From Nocardioides okcheonensis (GTDB lineage: Bacteria; Actinomycetota; Actinomycetes; Propionibacteriales; Nocardioidaceae), in contig NZ_CP087710.1 in assembly GCF_020991065.1 (NCBI RefSeq), forward strand, positions 2,666,001 through 2,730,000: DNA of 64,000 nucleotides, in the 5' to 3' direction. Below are positions 1 to 9,094 of this stretch, in pieces. The notes below the pieces were generated by a model. It did no database searches. It was not told the origin of the DNA and saw nothing but the letters and a program-made list of their open reading frames with translations. Within the stretch, counting starts at the first letter, position 1, and each line of letters begins with the position of its first letter. The position numbers were made by a program, and so were the translations under genes.

Positions 1-2247
1 CCGCTGACCACGCTGTGCCGCGACCGCTGCGGCTACTGCACGTTCGCGGAGTCGCCGCGCACCGCCCGCGCGCCCTACATGACGCCGGAGGAGGTGCTGG
101 CGGTCGCCCGGCAGGGCGCCGCGGCGGGCTGCCACGAGGCGCTCTTCACGCTGGGCGAGGCACCCGAGCTGCGCTACCCGGAGGCCCGCGCCTGGCTCGA
201 CGCCCACGGCCACGCCTCGACGGTGTCCTACCTCGCCGAGGTGGCCGGGCTCGTGCTCGAGGAGACCGGGCTGCTGCCCCACGCCAACGCCGGCGCGCTG
301 GCCGGCGAGGAGCTCGCGCTGCTGCGGACGGTCAGCGCGTCGCAGGGGATGATGCTGGAGAGCCTGCGCCCCGACCTCGCCGCCCACCGCGGCGCCCCCG
401 ACAAGGAGCCGGCCCGCCGGCTCGCGACCCTGGACGCGGCCGGCCGGCTGCGGATCCCGTTCACCACCGGCATCCTCGTCGGGATCGGCGAGGACGAGGC
501 CGACCGGCTCGAGGCGGTGGAGGCGATCGCCCGCTCGCACGCCGAGCACGGCCACGTCCAGGAGGTGATCGTCCAGAACTTCCTGCCCAAGCCCGGCACC
601 GCGATGCGCGACGCGCCACCGGCCCGGCACGAGGACCACGTCCGGGCCATCGCGCTGGCGCGGCTGGTGCTGCCCGACGACGTGCGCGTCCAGGCGCCGC
701 CCAACCTCTCCGCGCCCGAGGAGCTCGCCGGGCTGCTCGCCGCCGGCATCGACGACTGGGGCGGGGTCTCGCCGGTCACGCGCGACCACGTCAACCCCGA
801 GCGGCCCTGGCCCTCCCTCGACGTGCTGCGCGGCGCGACCGAGGCGGCCGGCCACCAGCTCGCGCCGCGGCTCACGATCCACCCCCACCTCGCCGCCGAC
901 CCCGGGCGCTGGCTCGACCCCGCCCTGCGGTTCCCGGTCCTCGACCGCGCCGACGCCGAGCTGCTCGGCCGCGACGACCCGGGCGCGCTGTGGCCGGAGC
1001 GGCACCAGGACGCCGCCAACGTCGGCACCGGCGCGGAGGTGGTCCAGGTCGGGCGACGGTCGACCGCGTGGTTCTCCGGGGCCGGCGTCGACCCCGTCCC
1101 GGTCCGCGCCGGGACCGCGGCGATCGGCGGTCCGGTGCGCGAGGTGCTCGACGGCGTACGCCTCGGGCAGGAGGTCGGCGCCGACGAGCTGCTGGCCCTC
1201 TTCACCGCCCGCGGCGGCGAGGTCGCGGCCGTCGCCGAGGTCGCCGACGAGGTGCGCCGGCGGGTGGCCGGCGACGAGGTGACCTTCGTGGTCAACCGCA
1301 ACATCAACTACACCAACGTCTGCACCTACCGGTGCACCTTCTGCGGCTTCTCCAAGGGCCCGCTGTCGCTCAACCTGCGCGGCAAGCCGTACCTGCTGAC
1401 CCTCGAGGAGGTCGCCGAGCGCAGCGCGGAGGCGGCGGCGCTCGGCGCGACGGAGGTCTGCCTGCAAGGCGGCATCCACCCGAGCTTCGACGGCAACTTC
1501 TACGTCGACGTGGCGCGCGCCGTGCACGAGCGGGTGCCGGGGATGCACATCCACGGCTTCACCGCGCTCGAGGTGCTCGAGGGCTCGCGCCGGCTCGGCG
1601 AGCCGCTGGCCGACTACCTGCGCCGGCTCCAGGACGCCGGCCTGCGCTCGCTGCCCGGCACCGCCGCGGAGATCCTCGACGACGAGGTGCGCGCGGTGCT
1701 GTGCCCCGACAAGGTGACCACCGAGGAGTGGCTCGAGGTGCACCGGCAGGCGCACGCGGTCGGGCTGCGCAGCAACGTCACGATGATGTTCGGCTCCGTC
1801 GAGCACCCGCGGCACTGGGTCACCCACCTGCTGCGCACCCGCGCCCTCCAGCGCGAGACCGGCGGCTTCACCGAGTTCGTCGGGCTGCCGTTCGTGCACA
1901 TGGCCGCGCCGGTCTACCTCAAGCGCGCCGCCCGCCGCGGGCCGACCTGGCGCGAGACCGTGCTGGTCCACGCCGTCGCCCGGATCGCGTACGCCTCGGA
2001 CATCCGCAACGTGCAGGCGTCCTGGGTCAAGCTCGGCCCCGTCGGCGCCCGGCAGCTGCTCGCCGCGGGCGTCAACGACCTCGGCGGGACGCTGATGGAC
2101 GAGAACATCAGCCGCGCCGCCGGCGCCAGCCACGGCCAGGGACTCACCCCCGCCGACCTCGCCGACATCGCCCGGGACGCTGGACGTCCGCTGCGCCAGC
2201 GCACGACGCTCTACGGCGAGGTGCCGGCGGCGGCGCCCGTGGCCTGA
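1..2247 (+). CDS. fbiC: FbiC, bifunctional FO synthase (CofG-CofH fusion), 5' truncated by window
   Basis: The frame is open from base 1, so the start lies outside the window; 748 codons are visible. FbiC joins the tyrosine-derived and diaminouracil precursors into FO, the chromophore of coenzyme F420, in the cytoplasm. Two radical-SAM halves are present. The CofG half opens with CRDRCGYC (Cys6, 10, 13 of the visible part) and the CofH half carries CTYRCTFC (about Cys441, 445, 448), each binding a 4Fe-4S cluster. The full enzyme is usually about 850 residues, so only the N-terminus is missing. Single-chain fusion of the halves is typical of actinobacteria. It converges on the HDOD gene across a long palindrome. 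Confidence 0.96.
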   Translation, partial: PLTTLCRDRCGYCTFAESPRTARAPYMTPEEVLAVARQGAAAGCHEALFTLGEAPELRYPEARAWLDAHGHASTVSYLAEVAGLVLEETGLLPHANAGALAGEELALLRTVSASQGMMLESLRPDLAAHRGAPDKEPARRLATLDAAGRLRIPFTTGILVGIGEDEADRLEAVEAIARSHAEHGHVQEVIVQNFLPKPGTAMRDAPPARHEDHVRAIALARLVLPDDVRVQAPPNLSAPEELAGLLAAGIDDWGGVSPVTRDHVNPERPWPSLDVLRGATEAAGHQLAPRLTIHPHLAADPGRWLDPALRFPVLDRADAELLGRDDPGALWPERHQDAANVGTGAEVVQVGRRSTAWFSGAGVDPVPVRAGTAAIGGPVREVLDGVRLGQEVGADELLALFTARGGEVAAVAEVADEVRRRVAGDEVTFVVNRNINYTNVCTYRCTFCGFSKGPLSLNLRGKPYLLTLEEVAERSAEAAALGATEVCLQGGIHPSFDGNFYVDVARAVHERVPGMHIHGFTALEVLEGSRRLGEPLADYLRRLQDAGLRSLPGTAAEILDDEVRAVLCPDKVTTEEWLEVHRQAHAVGLRSNVTMMFGSVEHPRHWVTHLLRTRALQRETGGFTEFVGLPFVHMAAPVYLKRAARRGPTWRETVLVHAVARIAYASDIRNVQASWVKLGPVGARQLLAAGVNDLGGTLMDENISRAAGASHGQGLTPADLADIARDAGRPLRQRTTLYGEVPAAAPVA

Positions 2248-2279
2248 GGTCGCGCGGGGGGCAACCCCGTCCCCGACCG

Positions 2280-2346
2280 GGGGTAGTCCAGTGACGGATG
2301 GCTGCCCGGAGGCCGTCCTGACAGCCATCCCTCACTGGACTACCCC
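2280..2346. terminator. Long inverted repeat between convergent fbiC and HDOD genes
   Basis: The left arm GGGGTAGTCCAGTGA, one mismatched base, then GGATGGCTG (2280-2304) pairs with CAGCCATCC, a mismatch, then TCACTGGACTACCCC (2322-2346). This gives 24 paired bases with a 17-nt loop. There is no T-tract. Its place between two converging stop codons suggests a bidirectional terminator. It has the same design as the palindrome at 8418-8480. Confidence 0.7.
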
Positions 2347-2385
2347 GAGGGGGTCTGCGGGATCGTCCTCGACGGGCAGCGGGCG

Positions 2386-3261
2386 TCAGCCGGCGTACCG
2401 GTCGGCGACCGCCTCGAACCGCTCGCGCGACATGGCGACGATGGTGGAGAAGTCGTCCTCCTCGTCGAGGTGCAGGATCCGCATCAGGGGTGCGATGTCG
2501 CCGTGCTGGGCGGCGTGCGCCCCGCGCTCGACGCTGCCCTCGGGGGAGGTGATCTCGTACGACATCACGCACGCCAGGCCCACGGCCGCGCTCACGACGG
2601 ACAGCTCGTCGTGCACCTCGTGGTGGTCGCGGATGCCGGCGACGATCGTGCGGGGCAGGCCCCACGCCTCGGCCACGGTGCTCCCGATGTCGGCGTGGGT
2701 GAGGCCGAACACCACGCGCTCGGTCTCGAGCTGGTCGACGCCATCGGTCTCCGAGGCCAGGGCCAGCATCTGGACGATCTGCTTCCCGAAGTGGCTGGCC
2801 AGCACGACCATGCCGAAGTCGTGCAGAAGGGCCGCGGTCGCGACCTCCGCCGGGACCGGCGTGTGCGCACGCGAGCGGATCACCTCCGCGGCGATGGACG
2901 CGGCCACCGAGCGCCGCCACAACGCACCGGGCTGCAGCCCGTAGGCCGGCAGCGCCTGCCCCATCCGACCGCTTACGCGCGAGGCCAGGACCAGGGACAG
3001 CAGCGTGCTCGGGCCCAGCCGGACGACGGCGGACCGCACCGACGTGACCTTGATCCGGCCGCCGAGGGCGGCGGAGTTGGCCCGGCGCAGCAGGTCGGCG
3101 GTCAGCACCACGTCGAGCGACACCGTCTCGGCGATCTCGCGGACGTCGCAGTCGGGGTCGGCGACCAGGGTGGCGAGGCGCGCGACCGTGTGCGGGAGCG
3201 GCTCGACGGACTCGGCGGCCGCCAGCAGGTCGGCGCGGTCGACCAGCGGGGGGGTGGTCAT
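2386..3261 (-). CDS. HDOD domain protein
   Basis: A 291-residue protein made almost entirely of an HDOD domain, a divergent relative of HD phosphohydrolases found in bacterial signalling proteins. Visible family features are LPHTVARLATLVADP near the N-terminus, a central LLHDFGMVVLA segment and a following DHHEVHDELS stretch. No GGDEF, EAL or receiver domain is attached. The exact role is unknown; HDOD proteins elsewhere act as adaptors in signalling or stress pathways. I chose ATG 3261; an in-frame GTG at 3309 would add 16 residues, and neither has a convincing ribosome site. It lies downstream of dnaB on the same strand, about 100 bp away. Confidence 0.8.
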   Translation of the reverse strand: MTTPPLVDRADLLAAAESVEPLPHTVARLATLVADPDCDVREIAETVSLDVVLTADLLRRANSAALGGRIKVTSVRSAVVRLGPSTLLSLVLASRVSGRMGQALPAYGLQPGALWRRSVAASIAAEVIRSRAHTPVPAEVATAALLHDFGMVVLASHFGKQIVQMLALASETDGVDQLETERVVFGLTHADIGSTVAEAWGLPRTIVAGIRDHHEVHDELSVVSAAVGLACVMSYEITSPEGSVERGAHAAQHGDIAPLMRILHLDEEDDFSTIVAMSRERFEAVADRYAG

Positions 3262-3361
3262 GTCCGTGACATCGGCCGGACCGGCCGTGACCTGAGGGCA
3301 TTGCGGCACACCGGCCGGCGCTCCGGGTCGAGCGCGCGGAGCACCGCGCCCCGGACGTCGC

Positions 3362-4765
3362 TCAGCCGGCCGCCATGTCCACGAAGCGGGAGTAGTGACC
3401 CTGGAAGGCGACGGTGAGGTCGCGGGTGGGGCCGTTGCGGTGCTTGACCACGAGCAGGTCGGCCTCGCCGGGGCGGGTCGACTCCTTCTCGTAGACGTCG
3501 TCGCGGTGGAGCAGGATCACCATGTCGGCGTCCTGCTCGAGCGAGCCGGACTCACGCAGGTCGCTCATCATCGGGCGCTTGTCGCCACGCTGCTCGGGAC
3601 CACGGTTGAGCTGGGACAGCGCGATGATCGGGCACTCGAGCTCCTTGGCGAGGAGCTTGATGTTGCGGGAGAACTCCGAGACCTCGAGCTGGCGGGACTC
3701 GACCTTCTTGCCCGAGCTCATCAGCTGCATGTAGTCGATGACGATGAGCTTGAGGTCGTGGCGCTGCTTGAGCCGGCGGGCCTTGGCCCGGATCTCCATC
3801 ATCGTCATGTTGGGGCTGTCGTCGATGAACATCGGTGCCCCGGAGACCTGGCCCATCTTGCGCGCCAGCTTCTCCCAGTCGTCGTCGCGCATCGTGCCGT
3901 TGCGGATGTGGTTGAGCGGCACCTTCGCCTCCGCGGAGAGCAGGCGCATCATGATCTCCGAGCGCGTCATCTCGAGGCTGAAGAAGACGCTGGTCAGGTT
4001 GTTGTGGATCGACGCCGCGCGGCAGAAGTCGAGGGCGAGGGTCGACTTTCCCATGGCGGGTCGCGCCGCGACGATGATCATCTGGCCGGAGTGCAGGCCG
4101 TTGGTGAGGTCGTCGAGGTCGGCGAACCCGGTCGGCACGCCGTAGAGCCCCGCCTCCCGGTTGCCGATCGCCTCGATCTCGTCGAGGACGCCGCTCATGA
4201 TGTCGCTCAGCGGCGCGTAGTCGACGGCCGCGCGCCGGTCGGTGACCTTGTAGACCTCGGCCTGGGCGGAGTCGACGACGTCGTCGATCTGGCCCTCGCC
4301 GGCGTAGCCGAGCTGGGCGATGCGGGTGCCGGCCTCGACCAGGCGGCGCAGGATCGCCTTGTCGCGCACGATCTCGGCGTAGTAGCCGGCGTTGGCCGCG
4401 ATCGGGACGTTGGCCGAGAGGGTGTGGAGGTAGGGCGCACCGCCGATGCGCTGCAGCTCGCCCCGCTTCTGCAGCTCGGCGGCCACGGTGATCGGGTCGG
4501 CCGGCTCGCCGCGGCCGTAGAGGTCGATGATCGCGTCGTGGATGACCTCGTGGGCCGGGCGGTAGTAGTCGACGGCCTTGATCACGTCGACGACGTCGGC
4601 GATGGCGTCCTTCGACAGCAGCATCGACCCGAGCACGCTCTGCTCGGCCGCGTTGTCCTGCGGCGGGGTGCGGTCGCCCGGGGAGCGCGGGGACTCGCCC
4701 GGCTCGTAGGCCGCGGGGCCGTCGCCCCACGCCTCGTCGGTGTCCCCCTCGAAGGCGATGCTCAC
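3362..4765 (-). CDS. dnaB: Replicative DNA helicase DnaB
   Basis: The 467-residue hexameric helicase unwinds the fork ahead of DNA polymerase III. The N-terminal DnaB domain (about residues 35-140) starts QDNAAEQSVLGSML. The RecA-like C-terminal domain has a Walker A ARPAMGKST with Lys at about 240, a Walker B LIVIDYMQLM and an arginine-finger region near RGDKRPMMSDLRESG. Length is normal and there is no intein, although DnaB is a frequent intein host in actinobacteria. GTG 4765 is preceded by a good AAGGGAG ribosome site. It is separated from the rpsF-ssb-rpsR-rplI operon by three rightward genes. A cluster of DnaA boxes lies upstream. Confidence 0.97.
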   Translation of the reverse strand: MSIAFEGDTDEAWGDGPAAYEPGESPRSPGDRTPPQDNAAEQSVLGSMLLSKDAIADVVDVIKAVDYYRPAHEVIHDAIIDLYGRGEPADPITVAAELQKRGELQRIGGAPYLHTLSANVPIAANAGYYAEIVRDKAILRRLVEAGTRIAQLGYAGEGQIDDVVDSAQAEVYKVTDRRAAVDYAPLSDIMSGVLDEIEAIGNREAGLYGVPTGFADLDDLTNGLHSGQMIIVAARPAMGKSTLALDFCRAASIHNNLTSVFFSLEMTRSEIMMRLLSAEAKVPLNHIRNGTMRDDDWEKLARKMGQVSGAPMFIDDSPNMTMMEIRAKARRLKQRHDLKLIVIDYMQLMSSGKKVESRQLEVSEFSRNIKLLAKELECPIIALSQLNRGPEQRGDKRPMMSDLRESGSLEQDADMVILLHRDDVYEKESTRPGEADLLVVKHRNGPTRDLTVAFQGHYSRFVDMAAG

Positions 4766-5317
4766 CGCTGCTCCCTTCCCTGCTCGCTGGACCCGACGCT
4801 AGGCCAGACCTCCGACACCGTCGCCGGATCCCGGGACCGCATGTCGCGACCGACGCACGTCCGGGTCACCGGCACCTGGCCCGACTGCTGGTCCGCGCGA
4901 GACCGTACGCGCTGGCGGGGCGTTCCGGGAAGCCGACGAGCCCGAGTTATCCACAGGCCATGTGGACAAGCTGGGTACGACCGTGGACGACACGCCGCGG
5001 GCTGCGTACACAGCGTGGACAGACCTGTGGACAGAACGCGGGAACCGGCCGGGTGTAGCGCTCTGACCTGCGCAAACGCCTCGGTCGGGCTGTGGACGCA
5101 AAGTTTTCTCCCGGATGTCGTCGTTCACCCGTCCGCCATCTGGGAGACGCCTGTTGCTTTGTCGACACGGCGTCGTGACCCCGGCCACCCGTCGCTCATC
5201 CACACCGCCATTCACAGGTGGTCCGAACGGGCTATGTACACCCGCCGGGCCGGTTCGGTAACGGCCCCCGCGGACGGCCGGTGGCCCCTGGCCGGGGGCG
5301 GTTCCTAGGGTGGAGCC
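4766..5317. other. Gene-free interval upstream of dnaB with DnaA-box cluster
   Basis: This 552-bp divergent gap between dnaB and the MATE gene holds two perfect DnaA boxes: TTATCCACA at 4947-4955 and the complement of TTGTCCACA at 4961-4969. One-mismatch boxes lie at 5026-5034 (TGTGGACAG) and 5196-5204 (TCATCCACA), with weaker matches at about 4983, 5014 and 5091. The sequence TGTTGCTTTGTCGACA at 5152-5167 recurs with one change at 36058 and inside dnaA at 43609. A short leftward open frame (4947-5168) lacks ribosome-site and coding character, so I do not call a gene. Confidence 0.75.
5306..5311 (+). promoter_or_regulatory. -10 box TAGGGT, leaderless start of the MATE gene
   Basis: TAGGGT lies 6 nt before GTG 5318 with no ribosome site, so transcription should begin at or next to the start codon. 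Confidence 0.65.
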
Positions 5318-6643
5318 GTGAAGGCCGTCGACCGGGAGATCCTCCGCCTGGCCGTGCCGGCCTTCCTCGCCCTGGTCGCCGAGCCGCTCTTCCTGCTCTC
5401 CGACGCAGCGGTCGTCGGGCACCTCGGCACCCCCGAGCTCGCCGGCCTCGGCGTCGCCGCGGTCGTCCTGCAGACCGTGGTCGGGCTGTGCGTGTTCCTC
5501 GCCTACGGCACGACCGCCAGCGTCGCGCGCCACCTCGGCGCCGGGGACCTGCGCGCCGCGCTCGCCCAGGGCGTCGACGGCGTCTGGCTCGCGGTGCTGA
5601 TCGGCACGATCGCGACGGTCCTCGGCATCGCGCTGACCCCGGCCCTCGTGGGTGCGTTCGGCACGGGGGCCGAGGTCGCGGACCACGCCGAGACCTACCT
5701 CGCCATCGCCTTCCTCGGCACCACGCCCCTGCTGGTCATGCTCGCCACCACCGGGGTGCTCCGCGGCCTGCAGGACACCCGGACCCCGCTGCTCGTGGCG
5801 GTCGCCGGCAACGGCCTCAACATCGTGCTCAACGTCGTCCTGGTCTACGGCCTGGGCCTCGGGATCGCCGGCTCCGCGATCGGGTCGGTCGTCGCGCAGG
5901 TGCTGTCCGCCGCCTGGCTGGTCACCGTCGTCGTGCGGGCGGCCCGCGAGCACGACGCCCCGCTCTCCCCCGACCGGGCCGGCATCCGGGCCGCCGCCCA
6001 CGCCGCCGTCGCGCTCGTCGTCCGCACCCTCGCGCTGCGCGCCTGCCTGCTGGTCGGCACGTACGCCGTGACCCGCGCCGGCGGCCACGACGTCGACGTC
6101 AACATCGCCACCCACCAGGTCGCGATCACGCTCTGGTCCTTCCTCGCCTTCGCCCTCGACGCCATCGCGATCGCCGCCCAGGCCCTCACCGGCCGCGCGC
6201 TCGGCGAGGGCGACGTCGCCACCACCCGCCGCCTCACCCGCCGGATGGTGCAGTGGGGGTGGGGCAGCGGGCTGGTGGCCGGGCTCGCGCTCGCGGCCGC
6301 CGCCCCGTTCGTCGGAGCCCTGTTCACGACCGACCCCGAGGTCCGCGCCGCCCTGGTCCCGGTGCTCCTGGTCGCGGCCGCCGGGCAGCCGCTCGCCGGG
6401 CTGGTGTTCGTCCTCGACGGCGTGCTCATCGGCGCCGGTGACGGCACCTTCCTCGCCCGGGCCGGCCTCGTGGTGCTCGCGGCGTACGCCCCTGCCGCGC
6501 TGTTCGCCGCGACCCTCCCCCACGGCCTGGTCATGGTCTGGGTCGCGATGACCGTGGTCTTCATGGGCTCGCGCGGGGCGCTGCTGTGGTGGCGGGCGCG
6601 CGGCGACGCCTGGCTCGTAACCGGGGCGACGCTCGCCCGTTGA
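5318..6643 (+). CDS. MATE family efflux transporter (DinF-like)
   Basis: A 441-residue inner-membrane protein with about twelve hydrophobic segments in two halves of six, as in MATE antiporters, which export cationic compounds in exchange for H+ or Na+. The N-terminus, with AVPAFLALVAEPLFLLSDAA and VVGHLG, is characteristic of the DinF subgroup. The second half begins near ATHQVAITLWSFLAFALDA. The substrate cannot be told from sequence. GTG 5318 is fixed by the -10 box TAGGGT 6 nt upstream. Transcribed away from dnaB; the next gene starts 53 bp downstream. Confidence 0.9.
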   Translation: MKAVDREILRLAVPAFLALVAEPLFLLSDAAVVGHLGTPELAGLGVAAVVLQTVVGLCVFLAYGTTASVARHLGAGDLRAALAQGVDGVWLAVLIGTIATVLGIALTPALVGAFGTGAEVADHAETYLAIAFLGTTPLLVMLATTGVLRGLQDTRTPLLVAVAGNGLNIVLNVVLVYGLGLGIAGSAIGSVVAQVLSAAWLVTVVVRAAREHDAPLSPDRAGIRAAAHAAVALVVRTLALRACLLVGTYAVTRAGGHDVDVNIATHQVAITLWSFLAFALDAIAIAAQALTGRALGEGDVATTRRLTRRMVQWGWGSGLVAGLALAAAAPFVGALFTTDPEVRAALVPVLLVAAAGQPLAGLVFVLDGVLIGAGDGTFLARAGLVVLAAYAPAALFAATLPHGLVMVWVAMTVVFMGSRGALLWWRARGDAWLVTGATLAR

Positions 6644-6696
6644 GCCTCTCGGAGGGAGCGCCGGCACCCGGCTGGGCGCACCGGAGGGAGTCCACC

Positions 6697-7881
6697 ATGA
6701 CCACGACCCGGGCACGCCGACCGGCGAGCGCCCTCGTGCTCGTCCTGGCCACGTCTACCCTGCTCGTCGCGGGCACCGCTCCGGCGGGAGCCGAGCCCGG
6801 CTGCCTCGACGAGTCGCCGCCGACCGTGATCGGGCTCCCGAGCGGCAACGGCTGCGACGACTCGACGCCGCCGGACACGCTCCTCACGCCCTCCACCGCG
6901 CCGAACGGGGCCGGCATGGTGCCGACCGCGACCATGTCGTTCAGCTTCACCGCCGCGGTCTCCGACGCCGACGCCGGGCCCTTCGGCTTCGAGTGCGCCT
7001 TCGCCACCCCGGCCGCTCCGTCCCCGGCCTGGGAGGCGTGCACCAGCCCGGTCGCGCTGCCGGCGCAGGCCGACGCCCCGGCCGGCTCGTACGGCTTCCG
7101 CGTCCGCGCCGTCGACCTCGGTGACCGCTCGCGGACCCCCGACACCAACCCGCTGCTGCCGCCGCAGGTCGCCGACACCCCCGACGAGGACCCCACCCCG
7201 GCCTCCCTCACCTGGGGGCAGGACACCAAGGCGCCCTTCGTCTTCATCACCCGCAGCGCCTACGACGAGGCGACCCCCACCCAGCCGGTCATCACCACCC
7301 CCAGCGTCCCGCTGCGGCTCGACAGCAACGAGCCCGGCAGCACCTTCGAGTGCCGCGACGGCGAGCGGGCCGTCGCCTGCACCGGCGGCCGCTGGTCGCT
7401 GGCGGACCCGCGACCCGGGCGCCACGTCTTCACCGCCCGCACCGTCGACGGCGGCGGCAACGTCAGCGAGTGGGCCGACCCCGTCGAGTTCTTCGTGCCG
7501 TCGGACCTGCGCCGGACCCGCGGCTGGACGAAGGTCCGCGGCGATGGCTACGTCGACGGCGACGCACTCCGGGCGACCCGTCGTGGCGCCCGGCTGGTGC
7601 TGCCCCGGACCGCGGTCGGCGAGCTGCGGCTGATCGCGGCCTCGGGGCAGCGCCTGGGCTCGGTGCGGGTGCGCGTCGGCCGGCGCGACTGGCACGTCGT
7701 CGACCTCTCCGGCCCCCGGTCCCCGCTCGTGCAGCACGTCGTCATCGACCGCTACTCCGGGATGCGCACCGGGCGCATCGTCATCGAGTCGCTCTCCGCA
7801 CGGCCCGTGGTCGTCGACGCCGTCGTCGCCCGCCCGAACCGCTTCCCCGCCGGCCACCAGCGCACCGGCGCCGACGGCTGA
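6697..7881 (+). CDS. Secreted protein with Ig-like repeats, function unknown
   Basis: A 394-residue exported protein of unknown function. The N-terminus MTTTRARRPASALVLVLATS is a classic Sec signal peptide: basic head, hydrophobic core, probable cleavage after an Ala-Gly-Ala region near residue 32. Two segments look like beta-sandwich Ig-like modules of the type found in actinobacterial surface proteins: about 35-150 (PPDTLLTPSTAPNGAG, FECAFATPA) and about 180-270 (FVFITRS, STFECRDG). The C-terminal 130 residues form another beta-rich region. Cysteine pairs within the modules suggest disulfides. ATG 6697 follows GGAGGGAG. A lipoprotein gene starts 37 bp downstream. Confidence 0.7.
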   Translation: MTTTRARRPASALVLVLATSTLLVAGTAPAGAEPGCLDESPPTVIGLPSGNGCDDSTPPDTLLTPSTAPNGAGMVPTATMSFSFTAAVSDADAGPFGFECAFATPAAPSPAWEACTSPVALPAQADAPAGSYGFRVRAVDLGDRSRTPDTNPLLPPQVADTPDEDPTPASLTWGQDTKAPFVFITRSAYDEATPTQPVITTPSVPLRLDSNEPGSTFECRDGERAVACTGGRWSLADPRPGRHVFTARTVDGGGNVSEWADPVEFFVPSDLRRTRGWTKVRGDGYVDGDALRATRRGARLVLPRTAVGELRLIAASGQRLGSVRVRVGRRDWHVVDLSGPRSPLVQHVVIDRYSGMRTGRIVIESLSARPVVVDAVVARPNRFPAGHQRTGADG

Positions 7882-7918
7882 CGCGGAACGTCGCGCCCCG
7901 CCCGCGCGTCCGACCCCC

Positions 7919-8350
7919 ATGACGATCTCGGTACGTCACCTCATCGTCCTCGCCACGTGCGCCACCCTGCTCACCGCCTGCGGCGGATCGAGCGACCCGA
8001 CCCCGGAGGACGCCGTGGACCCCAGCGCCTCGTCCAGCCCCTCGTCCAGCCCCTCGTCCAGCCCCTCGTCCAGCCCCGCGGACGGCTCGCCCCCGGTCAC
8101 CGGCGCGACCCGCGAGGCGGTGGCTGACCTGGCGCAGCGGCTGGGCCTCGAGCCCGGCGACGTGGAGGTGGTCGCGGTCGAGGACGTGACCTGGCGTGAC
8201 GGCAGCCGCGGCTGCGCCGAGCCGGGCACGATGTACACCCAGGCGCTGGTCGAGGGGACGCGGATCACGCTGCGCGCCGACGGCACCGACCACGAGTACC
8301 ACTCCGGCGGCGGCCAGCCGCCGACGCCCTGCGAGCAGCCCACCGAGTAG
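7919..8350 (+). CDS. Putative lipoprotein with SSSP tandem repeats
   Basis: A 143-residue protein. The first 21 residues form a lipoprotein signal ending in lipobox LTAC (Cys21), so the mature protein should be anchored to the outer face of the membrane. Next comes a Ser-Pro linker (about 35-53) made of four SSSP units, encoded by a near-perfect 12-bp DNA repeat (CCCTCGTCCAGC) prone to copy-number change. The rest is a small domain with two cysteines (RGCAEPGTMYT, TPCEQ) likely to form a disulfide. The domain resembles small uncharacterised actinobacterial lipoproteins; I cannot assign a function. Confidence 0.7.
   Translation: MTISVRHLIVLATCATLLTACGGSSDPTPEDAVDPSASSSPSSSPSSSPSSSPADGSPPVTGATREAVADLAQRLGLEPGDVEVVAVEDVTWRDGSRGCAEPGTMYTQALVEGTRITLRADGTDHEYHSGGGQPPTPCEQPTE
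8022..8074 (+). repeat. 12-bp coding tandem repeat (SSSP units)
   Basis: About four copies of a 12-bp unit that encodes Ser-Ser-Ser-Pro in the linker of the lipoprotein. Unit loss or gain would keep the frame. Confidence 0.8.
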
Positions 8351-8417
8351 CCCGCTGCCCTCCCCGCCTGCCCCCGCCTCCCCGTCTCTGCCCGCCCCCG
8401 CTGTCCACATCCCTCGA

Positions 8418-8480
8418 GATAGTCCGCTGCGACCGGCCGGTTCAGCACGCCTGCGGACCGGCCGATCGCAGCGGACTATC
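8418..8480. terminator. Long inverted repeat between lipoprotein and rplI genes
   Basis: GATAGTCCGCTGCGA, one mismatch, then CGGCCGGT (8418-8441) pairs with ACCGGCCG, a mismatch, then TCGCAGCGGACTATC (8457-8480). It lies between converging genes and has the same layout (15 bp, one mismatch, 8-9 bp, TAGTCC near the outer end) as 2280-2346. Probably a bidirectional terminator. The rest of the 8351-8633 gap shows no gene. Confidence 0.7.
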
Positions 8481-8633
8481 GGGGAGGGTGTGGACGGCGG
8501 GCGCGCGGGGACGGGCGTACGCGCGGGCATAGCGCGGGCTCACGAGCGGGCAGCGGGCGGCCGCGGACGCGCAACGGCCCGCCACCTCCGGGGAGGGGCG
8601 GGCCGTGCGACTGGGTCGTGCGTCAGGCGGTGA

Positions 8634-9080
8634 TCAGGCCGGGACGACGTTGAGGGCGACCGTGGCCGACACCTCGTCGTGCAGCTTCACCGACACCTCG
8701 TGGGCGCCGAGCGACTTGATCGGGTTGACGACCACGATGGTGCGGCGGTCGACCTTCTCGCCCGAGACCTCGGCGATCGCGTCGGCGATCTCCGCGGTCG
8801 TGACGGCACCGAACAGACGGCCGCCGGCACCGGCGCGGACCTTCACGTTGACCCCGCTCGCCTCGAGCTTGGTCTTGATCTCCTGGGCGTGGCCCTCGTC
8901 GCGCGCGGCGCGAGCCGAGCGGGCGGTCTTGATCGACTCGACGGTCTTCTCGCCGCCGCGGGTCCACTTGATGCCGAGGCCACGGGGGACGAGGTAGTTG
9001 CGGCCGTAGCCGTCCTTGACCTCGACCACGTCACCGGGGGCGCCGAGCCCGTCGACTTCCTGGGTCAGGATGAGCTTCAT
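8634..9080 (-). CDS. rplI: 50S ribosomal protein L9
   Basis: The 148-residue protein has the L9 layout: an N-terminal rRNA-binding domain ([21 protein letters not shown], then [13 protein letters not shown]), a long connecting helix (about 45-75) and a C-terminal domain beginning near [16 protein letters not shown]. It bridges 50S subunits of neighbouring ribosomes and helps keep frame. It is the last gene of the leftward rpsF-ssb-rpsR-rplI operon, 14 bp after rpsR, and the palindrome at 8418-8480 is the likely operon terminator. Confidence 0.98.
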   Translation of the reverse strand: MKLILTQEVDGLGAPGDVVEVKDGYGRNYLVPRGLGIKWTRGGEKTVESIKTARSARAARDEGHAQEIKTKLEASGVNVKVRAGAGGRLFGAVTTAEIADAIAEVSGEKVDRRTIVVVNPIKSLGAHEVSVKLHDEVSATVALNVVPA

Positions 9081-9094
9081 GTTCCGTGCTCCTC

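Noticed and set aside
3362-4765. Intein in dnaB (also checked gyrA, gyrB, recF)
   Set aside because: The sequences are continuous at normal length through all catalytic motifs.
4947-5168. Small leftward gene upstream of dnaB
   Set aside because: No ribosome site or promoter at its ATG, Arg/Pro-rich composition, and it runs across the DnaA boxes.
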